From positions 1 through 64,000 of the forward strand of contig JABXHM010000047.1 of assembly GCA_013373625.1 (NCBI GenBank): 64,000 nucleotides of DNA, given 5' to 3'. Numbering within the stretch: the stretch's first letter is position 1; each line of letters opens with the position of its first letter. The notes beneath the pieces are model-generated. The model was not told the DNA's origin and did no database searches. It saw only the letters and a program-made list of their open reading frames with translations. The position numbers were made by a program, and so were the translations under genes. Below, piece by piece: positions 46,746-55,853 of this stretch. Origin of the DNA: Alteromonadaceae bacterium (lineage in GTDB: Bacteria > Pseudomonadota > Gammaproteobacteria > Enterobacterales > Alteromonadaceae).

Positions 46746-47768
46746 CTAATCCTCAGGTATCTGGCTCAGGCAGTCGGTGTCTTTATAATCACAGAGGATA
46801 CCCAGGGTCGCTGTTTCATTGTTAGGCACCTGTCTGCCAAGCAAATCAGACACAAAGGTGCTCATAATATCCACGCTAAAGAACGAAACCATTTCAAGGT
46901 GAATTAAGTCTTCGAACAGTGTCACATCGATATAGTGATTCTGCACCGCGTTAAACGCTTTTGGAGAAGTAATTTTATCTGCGCTCGAAGCATACACAAA
47001 GGTGGGTGAGGTGATCCGGTTCAGGTGATTTAATAAATCAGTGTCGGTTAAGGTTCTGCCGGATTTGTCATAGACAATTTGTATCGCTTCATCAAGCGTT
47101 TTGGGTGATATGAAGGCAGTGTAAAACTTATCTTTATAGCCCATGTTATACAGCGCTCTTGTTGAATACGCGAAGTCTGTCATAGGTGCAAATAAATAGA
47201 GCCGGGCATTGTCTGTGTGTTGTGCAACGGCTTGCGCTGCCAGTGCGCCCATGGAAAAGCCAACCAGATGAACAGCTTTGGGCTGCAGGCGCTGTATTTC
47301 TGCTAAAAGCGGCGCAGTAAAATCAAGACCAAACTGAAATGAGTCTGAGGATTCTGGGCTGGGCACCACAATAACATCAGCCCCAGTCGTTATTGTTAGC
47401 CATTTTTGGTGGAGGGTTAAGACATCAGCGTGTTGATGATAGCCGGGAAAGATAATGATCAAATGTTCAGTGAGAGGTTTAGTTCGGGCACCTTTTTCCG
47501 CATCGTTTTCAAATCGCCAAATCTTTCGTTTTCTCTTGATTTGAAGATCGACTTCCAAGCTGAAGCGCTTATACTTATTGTCGTACCCAGGTAAGTTTAA
47601 TCTTGAAATACAGTACTGCTTGCTATCACAGACTTGCCTTTTAACAACATCAGGATCTTCACCTTTAAGAGGCGATCCGTGAGCTCGCGTGATCTCATGG
47701 GCAATAATTGAGGCGCAACCACTCAGGCTTAATAATACACAACCAATAATAAATCCTTTTAAATGCAT
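46746..47768 (-). CDS. Lipoprotein alpha/beta hydrolase
   Basis: The 340-residue product has a lipobox LSGC with C18 and an alpha/beta-hydrolase domain with the nucleophile elbow VGFSMGALAAQAVA. The oxyanion strand is HLIIIFPGYHQHADV, and a His near LIHLEMVS could complete the triad, with Asp in SSADKITSP. It should sit in the outer or inner membrane facing the periplasm. The substrate is unknown: an esterase, lipase or peptidase activity is possible. AAGGAACC precedes the ATG. Cysteines in VCDSKQYC and CDYKDTDC suggest disulfides, which fits an exported protein. Confidence 0.8.
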   Translation of the reverse strand: MHLKGFIIGCVLLSLSGCASIIAHEITRAHGSPLKGEDPDVVKRQVCDSKQYCISRLNLPGYDNKYKRFSLEVDLQIKRKRKIWRFENDAEKGARTKPLTEHLIIIFPGYHQHADVLTLHQKWLTITTGADVIVVPSPESSDSFQFGLDFTAPLLAEIQRLQPKAVHLVGFSMGALAAQAVAQHTDNARLYLFAPMTDFAYSTRALYNMGYKDKFYTAFISPKTLDEAIQIVYDKSGRTLTDTDLLNHLNRITSPTFVYASSADKITSPKAFNAVQNHYIDVTLFEDLIHLEMVSFFSVDIMSTFVSDLLGRQVPNNETATLGILCDYKDTDCLSQIPED

Positions 47769-48095
47769 AATCTGGTTCCTTTAGATTAATTCTAATTCAG
47801 CCTATCACAAAAAATATCCATGTACATCAGAGTGTTAGTTAATTACTCGTGAACAAAGCTATTGTTATGTAACGGCTGGCTGCGCTAACTCATAATCTTG
47901 CCTGATGACCAATTGGACTGTCAGGTTGTTTTACAAAAAAAGTAATAAAATGTAGTGTTGATATGTAGTCTATTGTTTTTATTTGCATTTTAAAATATGG
48001 AGTCATTTTTGCATTATGTTGGGTTAATGCACTTTTGAATTAAAGGACCGTTATCTTTCTCAAAGGTAATGTTGCATATAAATAGGACGATAAAC
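47769..48095. other. Divergent intergenic region before the PEP-CTERM gene
   Basis: AT-rich sequence with T-runs and no recognisable gene. It should contain the promoters of the lipoprotein hydrolase and the PEP-CTERM gene. An AGGAC ribosome binding site lies at its right edge. Confidence 0.5.
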
Positions 48096-48839
48096 ATGTC
48101 TTTCATTAAAAAACTACTTATAGCTTTGACTATACTACCATCGCTAACGCAAGCGGCTTTAATTACTTCCTACACAGACAGAACCTCTTTTGTTGCTGCT
48201 CTTGGCGGTTTGGCAACGATCGAAGAAGATTTTAATGGCCTGTCAGAGAGTCTCTTTACCTCGGCATTCGACCTCAATTTAGGAGATTTCTCTATTGCAT
48301 CAAATGACGTTGCAGGTGACTCAATCGGTGTTCGTGATCTTGTTACTACAAACGGAAGCTACTTTACCCCGACACATCCTGAAAACGATAGTGTGGACGG
48401 CACACGATTTTTTGGTATAAATGGCTCAAGCGGGGGGCCGAGTTTTACGGTTAGCTTTTCTACAGAGCGCTTCGTCTTCGGCTTTGACTGGTTAGACGGC
48501 GATGTGACTGATTCATATGCAATGAGTGTATTGGGTGAGGTGTTTGAAAATCCGCCTTTTGACAATACCTGGGATGAGAATTCTCAGTACAGAGGATTCT
48601 TTGGTATTGTATCTGACACAGCGTTTACTGAAATCTCATTTTACCAAACTGATGCCGGTGGAACTATTGCTGGTTTTGGCATTGATAACCTGATTACATC
48701 TCAGGTTAATATTGTTACTTGTGCTGAAAACCCTTCACTGCCTGAGTGTGTAACACCGGATCTGCCAGAACCTTCAGCATTAGCACTTCTTAGCTTAGGC
48801 TTAATTGGTTTATACATTCGTCGAAAAAAGCAGTTGTAG
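48096..48839 (+). CDS. PEP-CTERM sorting-domain exported protein
   Basis: The 247-residue product has a signal peptide (MSFIKKLLIALTILPSLTQA), a beta-rich middle with acidic and aromatic residues (FGFDWLDGDVTDSYAMSV), and a C-terminal PEP-CTERM signal: LPEPSALALLSLGLIGLYIR followed by a basic tail RKKQL. PEP-CTERM proteins are processed by exosortase and linked to exopolysaccharide or biofilm. No exosortase gene is in the window. The middle domain is not named but resembles other PEP-CTERM passenger domains. The start is placed at 48096, after AGGAC, rather than at an in-frame codon at 48069. Confidence 0.88.
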   Translation: MSFIKKLLIALTILPSLTQAALITSYTDRTSFVAALGGLATIEEDFNGLSESLFTSAFDLNLGDFSIASNDVAGDSIGVRDLVTTNGSYFTPTHPENDSVDGTRFFGINGSSGGPSFTVSFSTERFVFGFDWLDGDVTDSYAMSVLGEVFENPPFDNTWDENSQYRGFFGIVSDTAFTEISFYQTDAGGTIAGFGIDNLITSQVNIVTCAENPSLPECVTPDLPEPSALALLSLGLIGLYIRRKKQL

Positions 48840-48979
48840 ACAACGCAAACTCCTGGTGCGCAATGCTTTGTGCGCCAACGTTTCCTCAAGCCGTTTTTTC
48901 CCAGCATTTATGCCTGCCTGACAATCAAAGAGGTATTACTTCTCTGCGGCGAGGAGTTTATAACTCCGGGCATAAGCAT

Positions 48980-50458
48980 CTAGCGAGGGCTCGGATTGGA
49001 ATGACGCGCTATAATGCGTTTTGCATGATGCTTAACCTCGTCACGTTCGCGCCACTGCCATAACAGTTCACGATGTTTAACAATGACCTCTTCAGGGTTA
49101 ATGACAGGTGCTATGTATCGTTGCGGTATTGGTTGCTGCAGACTGAGTTGTGCAATAGGGGGCATTTGCCAGGGACCAAAAAGATCTTCATTCGGCAGAT
49201 GGGCAATTTCCGGCACCCATCGGCGTATAAAATCACCATTTGGGTCATTATCCTGCGCCTGTTTTACCGGGTTATAAATCCGCAGTGTGTTGGTACCGGT
49301 GACGCCTGCCTGCATTTGAAACTGCGGGTAATGAATGCCCGGTTCAAAATCCAAAAACTGACGAGCCAGATGCTGCACGCCGCGACGCCAGTCAATAAGC
49401 AGGTAGTGACTTAAAAAACTCACCAGCATTGCCCGCATACGAAAATTCAGGTAGCCAGTTTCAGACACACTGCGCATGCAGGCATCCACCATGGGTATAC
49501 CTGTGTTACCGGTTTGCCAGGCATTCAGGTGCTGTGCACTTTTGTCATCGTCGCGGTAGGGAAATGCGGCATAGGCGGTGTTGATATGACGAAACTGTTG
49601 TTCGCACTCGCTTTCAAACTTTTGAATAAAATGACAGTGCCAGTGTAACCGGGATACGAACGCGCGCAGCGACGCAGGCAGTTTGCTGCCTGGAATTACG
49701 ATGGCCTGGTATACCTGCCTGATACTTATATTGCCCCAGGCCAGATACGCCGATAATCGCGAGCAGCTATTAAAACTCTTGAGCGGGCTGGAGATATGCC
49801 GGTGGTAGTGCTGGTGGCGTGAGTGAATAAAACTTTGTAGTGTTTCGTGGGCGTGAGTTTCGCCACCGGTTTGCATGGCGTTGTTTGGCCGGTTCAACGG
49901 GTGAGATAACGCTTTGGGTAAGCGGGTGACCAGTGAAAGGTCAGTCAGCCAATGCATGCTGTTCAGTGCCGTCGTTTGTTGCGGCGCAGTCATTACATCC
50001 TGCCAGTTTCTGAGCCAGTGTCGACGAGTACTCAGCGCACGTATTACTCCGCTACAGGAATATTCCTGCCAAACGATCCCAAGCGTTTTGAATAACCTGG
50101 TTAATTGCTGGTCGCGCTGGTAAGTGCAAGCAAGCCCGGTTTCTGCGTAGCTGACTACAGTAATATGCTGGTATTTACTGGCGAGTCGTGTAAAAAAATC
50201 TGCTGCGGTGTCGTAGCTAACGTGCATGGCAGCGCCAACAGCGTTAAGTTGCTGCTGCATATCCAGCAGACTTTGCCACACGAACCGCCAGTGCCGATCA
50301 CTATGATGTGGATCGGCCATCATATCCGGTTCAAATAAATAAAGCGGTAATACCGGCGCAGACTGACTGGCGGCGTAATGTAATGGCGCATGATCCTGCA
50401 AGCGCAAATCGCGCTTAAACCATACTACGGTTATTGCCGGTGATGTTTTCTGGGTCAC
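48980..50458 (-). CDS. Photolyase/cryptochrome-family flavoprotein
   Basis: The 492-residue product has the N-terminal photolyase alpha/beta domain (VVWFKRDLRLQDHAPLHYAA) and the C-terminal FAD-binding domain: SSPLKSFNSCSRLSAYLAWG, TGIPMVDACMRSVSETGYLN and FRMRAMLVSFLSHYLLIDWR. DNA photolyases split UV-induced pyrimidine dimers with light; cryptochromes share the fold and sense light. The conserved FAD contacts and the TGIPMVDA/MR segments are present, but the sequence alone does not prove repair activity. It starts with GTG 50458 and has a weak ribosome binding site. It is convergent with the PEP-CTERM gene. Confidence 0.88.
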   Translation of the reverse strand: MTQKTSPAITVVWFKRDLRLQDHAPLHYAASQSAPVLPLYLFEPDMMADPHHSDRHWRFVWQSLLDMQQQLNAVGAAMHVSYDTAADFFTRLASKYQHITVVSYAETGLACTYQRDQQLTRLFKTLGIVWQEYSCSGVIRALSTRRHWLRNWQDVMTAPQQTTALNSMHWLTDLSLVTRLPKALSHPLNRPNNAMQTGGETHAHETLQSFIHSRHQHYHRHISSPLKSFNSCSRLSAYLAWGNISIRQVYQAIVIPGSKLPASLRAFVSRLHWHCHFIQKFESECEQQFRHINTAYAAFPYRDDDKSAQHLNAWQTGNTGIPMVDACMRSVSETGYLNFRMRAMLVSFLSHYLLIDWRRGVQHLARQFLDFEPGIHYPQFQMQAGVTGTNTLRIYNPVKQAQDNDPNGDFIRRWVPEIAHLPNEDLFGPWQMPPIAQLSLQQPIPQRYIAPVINPEEVIVKHRELLWQWRERDEVKHHAKRIIARHSNPSPR

Positions 50459-50759
50459 ATTAGTGCTGTGTGTAATGATTATGGCCGGTTATACGTAAGA
50501 TTAAACACAACAGATTGGTGAGGTCACCGTTAAAGTACGGTCACTAAATGCGCCGATACTGGGCGTTCGTGGTTTGACTGCCTCTGTTCGGTGCAAGCAG
50601 ATGCAGCTGGCAGTAGCGAGGTTTGAGCGTAAACCCCCGTTATCGGCGATTGGCCGCGTTCGACAGTAACCAGACTATTCGGTCAGGTATGTGGCACTGC
50701 AATTGCAACTGGCATGGCACTTCTACATATGGTTGACTAATTCCGCTTGGGGTATTGCT
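50459..50759. other. Divergent intergenic region, nothing recognised
   Basis: A 301-base gap between the photolyase and the deaminase-like gene. There is an in-frame extension of the downstream gene to 50691, but the exported start at 50760 is preferred. No RNA gene or operator was recognised. Confidence 0.45.
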
Positions 50760-52715
50760 ATGTTTTTGCGTCATTGTTCTCGTCTGTTGCTCTGCAGTTG
50801 TCTGTGTATTTCCAGCGTAGGGTGTCAACCCGAAATGGCGAAACCGCAGGACAATTCGCAGGCCGCTGTGCAAGATAGTTCGCCGCCACCGGCTGTTCAT
50901 CAGTTTAAAGATGAGGTGACAACCCGTCAGCAACTTACGCAGGTGGCGTTAGGCAGGCAACCCGCCGATCTGATTATTCAAAACGTGACATTACTCAACG
51001 TATTTACTCAGGAATGGTTACCAGAGCAGGATATTGTGATTGCTGCGTCGCGAATTGCGTGGGTCGGTGATACCGGTACCTGGGAAGGCGTTGCTGAATC
51101 ACAATATAACGCCAATGGCTTATGGGCGGTGCCGGGTTTTGGCGAATCGCACAAACACATTGAGAGTTCGTACCTTACCCCTGAGTATGAGGCCGCGCTG
51201 GTCATCCCCCATGGCAATACCTGGACGGTAGAGGGCTCACATGAAATATCTAATGTTGTAGGCAATCGAAACGCTGAATTTTGGCTTGAAGCTGAGCGCA
51301 AAGGCAGTACCTTAAAAATCTTCCCGGCCATTGGCTCGGCCACACCGCCTACGGTATATGAGTCGGGCGGTGGCTATTATGGTTATAAAGAAATGAGTGA
51401 TTTTTTAACCGCTGATCCACGCGTAGTGGCGTTAGGAGAAGTCATGGACTGGTCGGCGGTAATTAATAGTGATAACGGCGGCCATCAGCGTATCTGGGAA
51501 ATGATAGAAGCCACCTACGACCACCGGGGGGTGGTGGAAGGCCATGGCATGAACCTCACATCACAAACTGATATCAGTGCCTTTGCTGCCGCCGGGTTGG
51601 CGTCTGATCATGAAGTCCGGCTGGCTGATGAAGGTATCGAAAAGCTACGCCGAGGGGTCTTTTTAGAAATTAAACAAGCGGGTATGGACTCACTGTTTCC
51701 CAAGCTATTGGAAATGGAGCTCAAGGACTGGAGCAATATCTCGGTAACCACCGACGATAGGGATGTGTTTGCAACGCTGCAACTGGGCTCAATGGATTAT
51801 AACATTCGTAGCGCTATTGAATTGGGCGTGCCGCTTGAAATTGCGTATCAATTAGGGAGTTATAACACCGCGCGACATTTTAATATTGATCATTTGGTGG
51901 GTGCCATTGCGCCAGGACGTTACGGTGATGTGGTATTGCTAAGCAATCCACAAACTGTAGAGATAGCGCGGGTTTATGCCAACGGGCAGTTAGCGTCCGT
52001 CAACGGTGAATACCAGCTGGAAATACCTCAAATTGATTATCCTGACTGGGCCACCGACACCATGAATGTAGGGCGCGAACTCATTGCAGCCGACTTTGTT
52101 ATACAGGCCCCGGCAGGTCGGGATACGGTAAACGCGGCCATTCTTGAGCCTTTTTGGTTTAAACCGGATTTTATAACCCGTGAACTGCCGGTGTCTGAAC
52201 AGGGCACCGTGGATGCTAACCCCGTTGAGAAACTGATTAAAGTTGCCGTGGTCGACCGTTACCATGGTACCGCTGCCGTGTCTAAAATGTTGTGGCAAAA
52301 CGTTGGCCCCAAAACGCCAGGGTCGGCGCTGGCCAGTTCACAATCTCACGATTTGCATAATATCTGGACCATGGGCAATGATGATTACGCCATGGCGCTG
52401 GCCGCGAATACTGTTGCCAGTATGGGCGGTGGCTGGGCACTGGTAAACAACGGCAAGGTGGTGGCAACCGTGAAACTGGATGTGGGTGGCTTAATGACTG
52501 CCAGACCGGTGAATGAAGTGGCCGCCGAAATGGAAGCGCTGCATCACGAAGCCGATAAAATGGAGTGGATAAACGCCACCGGATTACCGGAACGTATGCG
52601 CTTTGCGTTTTTAACTGCTGCACCGTGGAAATGGCAACTGGTGGCCCCCTATGAAGGCAACCCTGACGGTTTTGTTGATGTGACAACCGGTAATACCCAC
52701 GCAGTAATCTGGTAA
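50760..52715 (+). CDS. Exported lipoprotein related to adenine deaminase
   Basis: The 651-residue product is a full-length relative of cytosolic adenine deaminase (Ade) with an N-terminal export signal (MFLRHCSRLLLCSCLCISSV-GC, C22 the likely lipid site). Amidohydrolase features are clear: PGFGESHKHIESSYLTP (family: GFIDxHxHIESSMLTP), SHEISNVVG in place of DPHEIANVLG, DHRGVVEGHG, and GLASDHEVRL. The C-terminal domain keeps DDYAMALAANTVASMGGGWA. Replacement of the first Asp by Glu and of the DPHE motif could change the substrate. An in-frame extension to 50691 exists without conserved sequence. The HupE-like gene follows after 13 bases, so the two are co-transcribed. Confidence 0.8.
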   Translation: MFLRHCSRLLLCSCLCISSVGCQPEMAKPQDNSQAAVQDSSPPPAVHQFKDEVTTRQQLTQVALGRQPADLIIQNVTLLNVFTQEWLPEQDIVIAASRIAWVGDTGTWEGVAESQYNANGLWAVPGFGESHKHIESSYLTPEYEAALVIPHGNTWTVEGSHEISNVVGNRNAEFWLEAERKGSTLKIFPAIGSATPPTVYESGGGYYGYKEMSDFLTADPRVVALGEVMDWSAVINSDNGGHQRIWEMIEATYDHRGVVEGHGMNLTSQTDISAFAAAGLASDHEVRLADEGIEKLRRGVFLEIKQAGMDSLFPKLLEMELKDWSNISVTTDDRDVFATLQLGSMDYNIRSAIELGVPLEIAYQLGSYNTARHFNIDHLVGAIAPGRYGDVVLLSNPQTVEIARVYANGQLASVNGEYQLEIPQIDYPDWATDTMNVGRELIAADFVIQAPAGRDTVNAAILEPFWFKPDFITRELPVSEQGTVDANPVEKLIKVAVVDRYHGTAAVSKMLWQNVGPKTPGSALASSQSHDLHNIWTMGNDDYAMALAANTVASMGGGWALVNNGKVVATVKLDVGGLMTARPVNEVAAEMEALHHEADKMEWINATGLPERMRFAFLTAAPWKWQLVAPYEGNPDGFVDVTTGNTHAVIW

Positions 52716-52728
52716 GGTTGTATCGTGT

Positions 52729-53883
52729 ATGAGTAGTAATCTAACGCAGCTTTGGCGTAATGTGGTGGGCGTGTGTGCAGCTGTGATGATGCTGCATCTG
52801 CTTGCTTCACCTGCCCAGGCTCACCTACTTAACATGACCCGAGTTTCAGTAAGTATTGATGAACAGGGTATGTTAACAGCGACTATTGATGCCGATTTAA
52901 CCAAAGAAGCCGGTGGTGGTGTTGGTTATTTTAAACTCAGCCAGTTGAAAGCGCCGTTGAGCAATGCTGAGTTCGCACCTGTGATAGCCCGTATTGAAGC
53001 AGCCAGCGTGTTAATGCTTGACAATAAAACGCTGCCCTGGCGCGTAACCAACGTGACTTTGCCCAAACAACCAGAAGCAGATTTTACATCGGGATTGTCC
53101 TGGCCCATGACGCAATTTACGTTGCGTGCTCAACTGCCCGCTAACTTTACGGAGCGCTCGCTGAGCGTGATGTTTGCCGATTCCTTTAAGTTTGAAGAAC
53201 CGCTTGCAGTCAATATAACCTTTAGTCGCGCAGACGCGAGTCTGAGCCGATGGTTAGTGCGAAATCAGTTTTCACCGGCATTCAGCTTTAGCCGTAGCCA
53301 GTCGTCACACGCTGTCAATAGTGATTCGGTTGCGACCTGGCTGAGCTATATTAAACAGGGTGCCTTGCATATTGTACCGAACGGTTGGGATCATGCGTTA
53401 TTTGTACTGGGCCTGTTCTTGGGCGTGACTTCTTTGCGTCAGCTAATCTTACTGATATCAGGGTTTACCCTGGCGCATACAATGACGCTGGCACTGGCCA
53501 CTTTTGGTGCAGTGGTTGTGAGTGCACATATTATAGAGCCACTGATTGCGTTATCCATTGTATGGATTGGTTTAGAGAATGTGTGGGTGAAACCCAGACT
53601 GCGCTGGCGCTTTATTATCGTGGTCGGGTTTGGCCTGGTTCATGGTTTGGGGTTTGCTGAGGCGTTAAGAGCATTGGGGATCCCCAGTTCAGATTACGTG
53701 GGTGCACTGGTGAGTTTTAATGTTGGCGTTGAGCTGGCGCAACTGGGGTTGGTTGGGGTAGTGTGGATCTTAACCTGCAGATGGCGCAATCAACCCTATT
53801 GGTTTGCGCGTATTGCCAGGCCGGGGTCGCTGGGTATCGCTGCCCTAGCGTTTTACTGGTTCTTACAACGCACTTTATTGTGA
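52729..53883 (+). CDS. HupE/UreJ-family membrane protein
   Basis: The 384-residue product has a signal peptide ending AQA-HLL, about 170 residues of periplasmic beta-rich sequence, and a C-terminal polytopic domain of the HupE/UreJ type. The His motifs are GWDHALFVLGLFLG, SGFTLAHTMTLALA and FGLVHGLGFAEAL. HupE/UreJ proteins are linked with nickel supply to hydrogenase and urease, but this two-part version is widespread without such enzymes and has no proven metal. AAGG precedes the ATG. It is second in a unit with the exported deaminase-like lipoprotein. The stop codon lies in a hairpin. Confidence 0.87.
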   Translation: MSSNLTQLWRNVVGVCAAVMMLHLLASPAQAHLLNMTRVSVSIDEQGMLTATIDADLTKEAGGGVGYFKLSQLKAPLSNAEFAPVIARIEAASVLMLDNKTLPWRVTNVTLPKQPEADFTSGLSWPMTQFTLRAQLPANFTERSLSVMFADSFKFEEPLAVNITFSRADASLSRWLVRNQFSPAFSFSRSQSSHAVNSDSVATWLSYIKQGALHIVPNGWDHALFVLGLFLGVTSLRQLILLISGFTLAHTMTLALATFGAVVVSAHIIEPLIALSIVWIGLENVWVKPRLRWRFIIVVGFGLVHGLGFAEALRALGIPSSDYVGALVSFNVGVELAQLGLVGVVWILTCRWRNQPYWFARIARPGSLGIAALAFYWFLQRTLL

Positions 53884-53903
53884 TTATTTATAATCACTTT
53901 ATT
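53880..53903 (+). terminator. Hairpin overlapping the HupE-like stop codon
   Basis: GTGATTA (53880-53886) pairs with TAATCAC (53891-53897) around TTTA and is followed by TTTATTG. It is AT-rich and short, so it is a weak terminator at best. The same TGTGATTA word recurs at 53907-53914, which could instead indicate an operator for the next gene. Confidence 0.4.
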
Positions 53904-53966
53904 GATTGTGATTAATTATGGTAACATTTGAGATTGTGAGCCTAATTTAAACAAGCTGAGGCAGTC

Positions 53967-54620
53967 ATGTCGAGCGCTACCCGTGTCATAACCACTACAA
54001 CCATTGCTGTAATCACCGGTGATCTTGTCGGGTCGCAACAACTACCGGCCGCTGAACTCCAGCATGTCATGCAGCGCTTGCAACAAACGCTTGAGGCGCT
54101 GCAGAATGATTTTCAGTTCGACTTTGATCTGTATCGGGGTGACAGTTTTCAACTGGCGGTACAGCAGCCTCAGGATGCCGCTCTGTTGGCCAGTATTGTG
54201 CAGCTTAGCTTAGCCAGTGGTGCGCCATCGGTGGCGGTGCGTCAGTGTATTGCGCTGGGTGAGTCAGCGCCTGTACAAGGCGGCGTGAAAGTTGCCGCGG
54301 GTGAAGTGTTTACGCGTTCCGGGCACGGGCTGGATAGTTTGAAAGGTGCCGGTTTACTGGTGCAAACCGGCCGCACATTAATACAACATCAATTAACCCT
54401 GGTGACCAAGTATTTTGCCAGTCATCTGGCCAGACTCACGGTCACTCAGTCAGCGGTTGTGTTGGCGTATTTATTAGCCGATGATAAGTCTCATGAGCAA
54501 ATAGCGCTACAGCTGGGCAAAACACGCAGCAATGTTACGCGCATACTCAATGCCAGTCAGTACCACCTAATTACCGAGTACCTGACTTATTATGCCGAAC
54601 TGGTCGAAAAGGAATATTAA
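53967..54620 (+). CDS. SatD-like protein with C-terminal helix-turn-helix
   Basis: The 217-residue product starts with a SatD-type alpha/beta domain (AVITGDLVGSQQLPAAELQH; DFDLYRGDSFQLAVQQP), a fold related to nucleotide cyclase domains. The GDLVGS and RGDSFQ motifs sit where metal and nucleotide would bind. It ends in a helix-turn-helix-like segment (SHEQIALQLGKTRSNVTRIL). It is probably a cytoplasmic sensor-regulator. The downstream DUF3307 membrane protein gene begins two bases after its stop, a pairing remembered from other bacteria. GAGG precedes the ATG. The ligand and DNA target are unknown. Confidence 0.8.
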   Translation: MSSATRVITTTTIAVITGDLVGSQQLPAAELQHVMQRLQQTLEALQNDFQFDFDLYRGDSFQLAVQQPQDAALLASIVQLSLASGAPSVAVRQCIALGESAPVQGGVKVAAGEVFTRSGHGLDSLKGAGLLVQTGRTLIQHQLTLVTKYFASHLARLTVTQSAVVLAYLLADDKSHEQIALQLGKTRSNVTRILNASQYHLITEYLTYYAELVEKEY

Positions 54621-54622
54621 CC

Positions 54623-55420
54623 ATGTCGATAGAGGGTTTGTTGGCGCTGTTAGTGGCGGTGCACATTATTGCCGACTTTTACTTACAGCCTGATCGCTGG
54701 GTTCGTGAGCGTAACAACCGGCATTTTAACGCGCCTTGTTTATACTGGCACGGCGCCATTCACGGCGCACTGGCTCTACTGGTACTGCTTGTGGCAGCGC
54801 AACCGCCGTTAATGATGCTATTTGCCTACGCTGTATTTGTGGGGGCATCACACATTGTAATAGATGGCATAAAATCTTATGCTCAACCTACAATGCCGGC
54901 CTTTATGATTGATCAAATCATACACATATGCGTGCTGGTATTTGTTACCTGCCTGGCCAGCGAGATGAGCTGGGAACAGTTACAAGGCTTTGTTAGCAAG
55001 GCATGGAACTATAAAACGATTACCGTTGTGAGCGGGTTCCTGGTGGTACTGAGACCGGTATCTGTGGTGGTGAAATTACTGTTAAAGCCCTGGAGCGATG
55101 CGTTATTACAGGAGCGCGAGGTGAGTTCTGAAGCGCCGCCCGAGTCTGTTACTCCTTTACCAGATTTAGCTTCTGCCGGACAACGAATTGGTTATCTGGA
55201 ACGAACCCTTATTCTGACATTTATACTGCTCAATCAATTTGCTGCGATTGGTTTTTTGCTCGCTGCTAAATCAGTATTCAGATTTGGCGACTTACGTCAA
55301 AGTGAAGATAAAAAACTCACCGAATATGTCATGCTCGGCACCTTAACCAGTTTTGCCATTACCATTGCTATTGGTTTACTGGTAAGCAGCATTGTCAGCC
55401 AGTTACCCATGGGCAAATAA
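54623..55420 (+). CDS. DUF3307 membrane protein
   Basis: The 265-residue product is a polytopic membrane protein of the DUF3307 family. The conserved N-terminal block is LLALLVAVHIIADFYLQPDR with a His and Asp in one helix, then LYWHGAIHGALALLVLLVAA and a further HIVIDGIKSYA. The repeated HxxxD/HxxxH pattern suggests a metal site in the membrane. A middle cytoplasmic linker (about 165-195) precedes two C-terminal helices (TLILTFILLNQFAAIGFLL). It is tightly linked to the SatD-like gene. AAGGAAT lies before the ATG. No enzymatic role is known. Confidence 0.85.
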   Translation: MSIEGLLALLVAVHIIADFYLQPDRWVRERNNRHFNAPCLYWHGAIHGALALLVLLVAAQPPLMMLFAYAVFVGASHIVIDGIKSYAQPTMPAFMIDQIIHICVLVFVTCLASEMSWEQLQGFVSKAWNYKTITVVSGFLVVLRPVSVVVKLLLKPWSDALLQEREVSSEAPPESVTPLPDLASAGQRIGYLERTLILTFILLNQFAAIGFLLAAKSVFRFGDLRQSEDKKLTEYVMLGTLTSFAITIAIGLLVSSIVSQLPMGK

Positions 55421-55423
55421 GCA

Positions 55424-55693
55424 CTAGCGCTGCTTATATTGAGTAGGGCAGTAACCACGATCTATGGCTGGTGAGCGCAGTTTTAAGTGTTTCGTTGTTC
55501 GTCCTTTGGTGCGTTTGCGCCAGAGCTTAAAACTGCCTGGCTTGAGCTGGGAACGCATCAGTTGAATAACCGCAGCCTGATCAAGTCCGTACAGCACCTC
55601 GATAGCTTCAAATGGGGTCCTGTCTTCCCACGCCATTTCGATAATTCGAGAGAGTTCGCTGGCAGTAAACGCCGTATTGTTGATGGTTGTCAT
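55424..55693 (-). CDS. TIGR03643/DUF2805 family small protein
   Basis: The 89-residue product matches the TIGR03643 family: ELSRIIEMAWEDRTPFEAIE, VLYGLDQAAVIQLMRSQLKP and SFKLWRKRTKGRTTKHLKL. It is basic with a helix-turn-helix-like first half, but the function is unknown. No strong ribosome binding site was seen before the ATG. It is convergent with the DUF3307 gene, with three bases between the stops. Confidence 0.9.
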   Translation of the reverse strand: MTTINNTAFTASELSRIIEMAWEDRTPFEAIEVLYGLDQAAVIQLMRSQLKPGSFKLWRKRTKGRTTKHLKLRSPAIDRGYCPTQYKQR

Positions 55694-55830
55694 GCTGATA
55701 CATTTGGTTGGTGGTGTCAGGCTGTTTACGCAAAACTAAGCAAACTGGTTTGCTCAGCCAGTGATTTTAGTATCTGACCTAATAAAAGGCTGAGCAACGT
55801 GAGTGTTGTTGGCGCGATCGCCGTCATTCA

Positions 55831-55853
55831 GTGGTGCGCTCTTAGCGCACCAC
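55831..55853 (-). terminator. Perfect hairpin overlapping the chemoreceptor stop codon
   Basis: GTGGTGCGCT (55831-55840) pairs with AGCGCACCAC (55844-55853) around CTT. The stop codon of the minus-strand chemoreceptor gene lies in the loop and stem. There is no T-run, so it may protect the mRNA 3' end rather than terminate. Confidence 0.5.

Noticed and set aside
50691-50759. N-terminal extension of the deaminase-like lipoprotein
   Set aside because: The extension has no conserved sequence and would bury the export signal; the ATG at 50760 starts a normal signal peptide.
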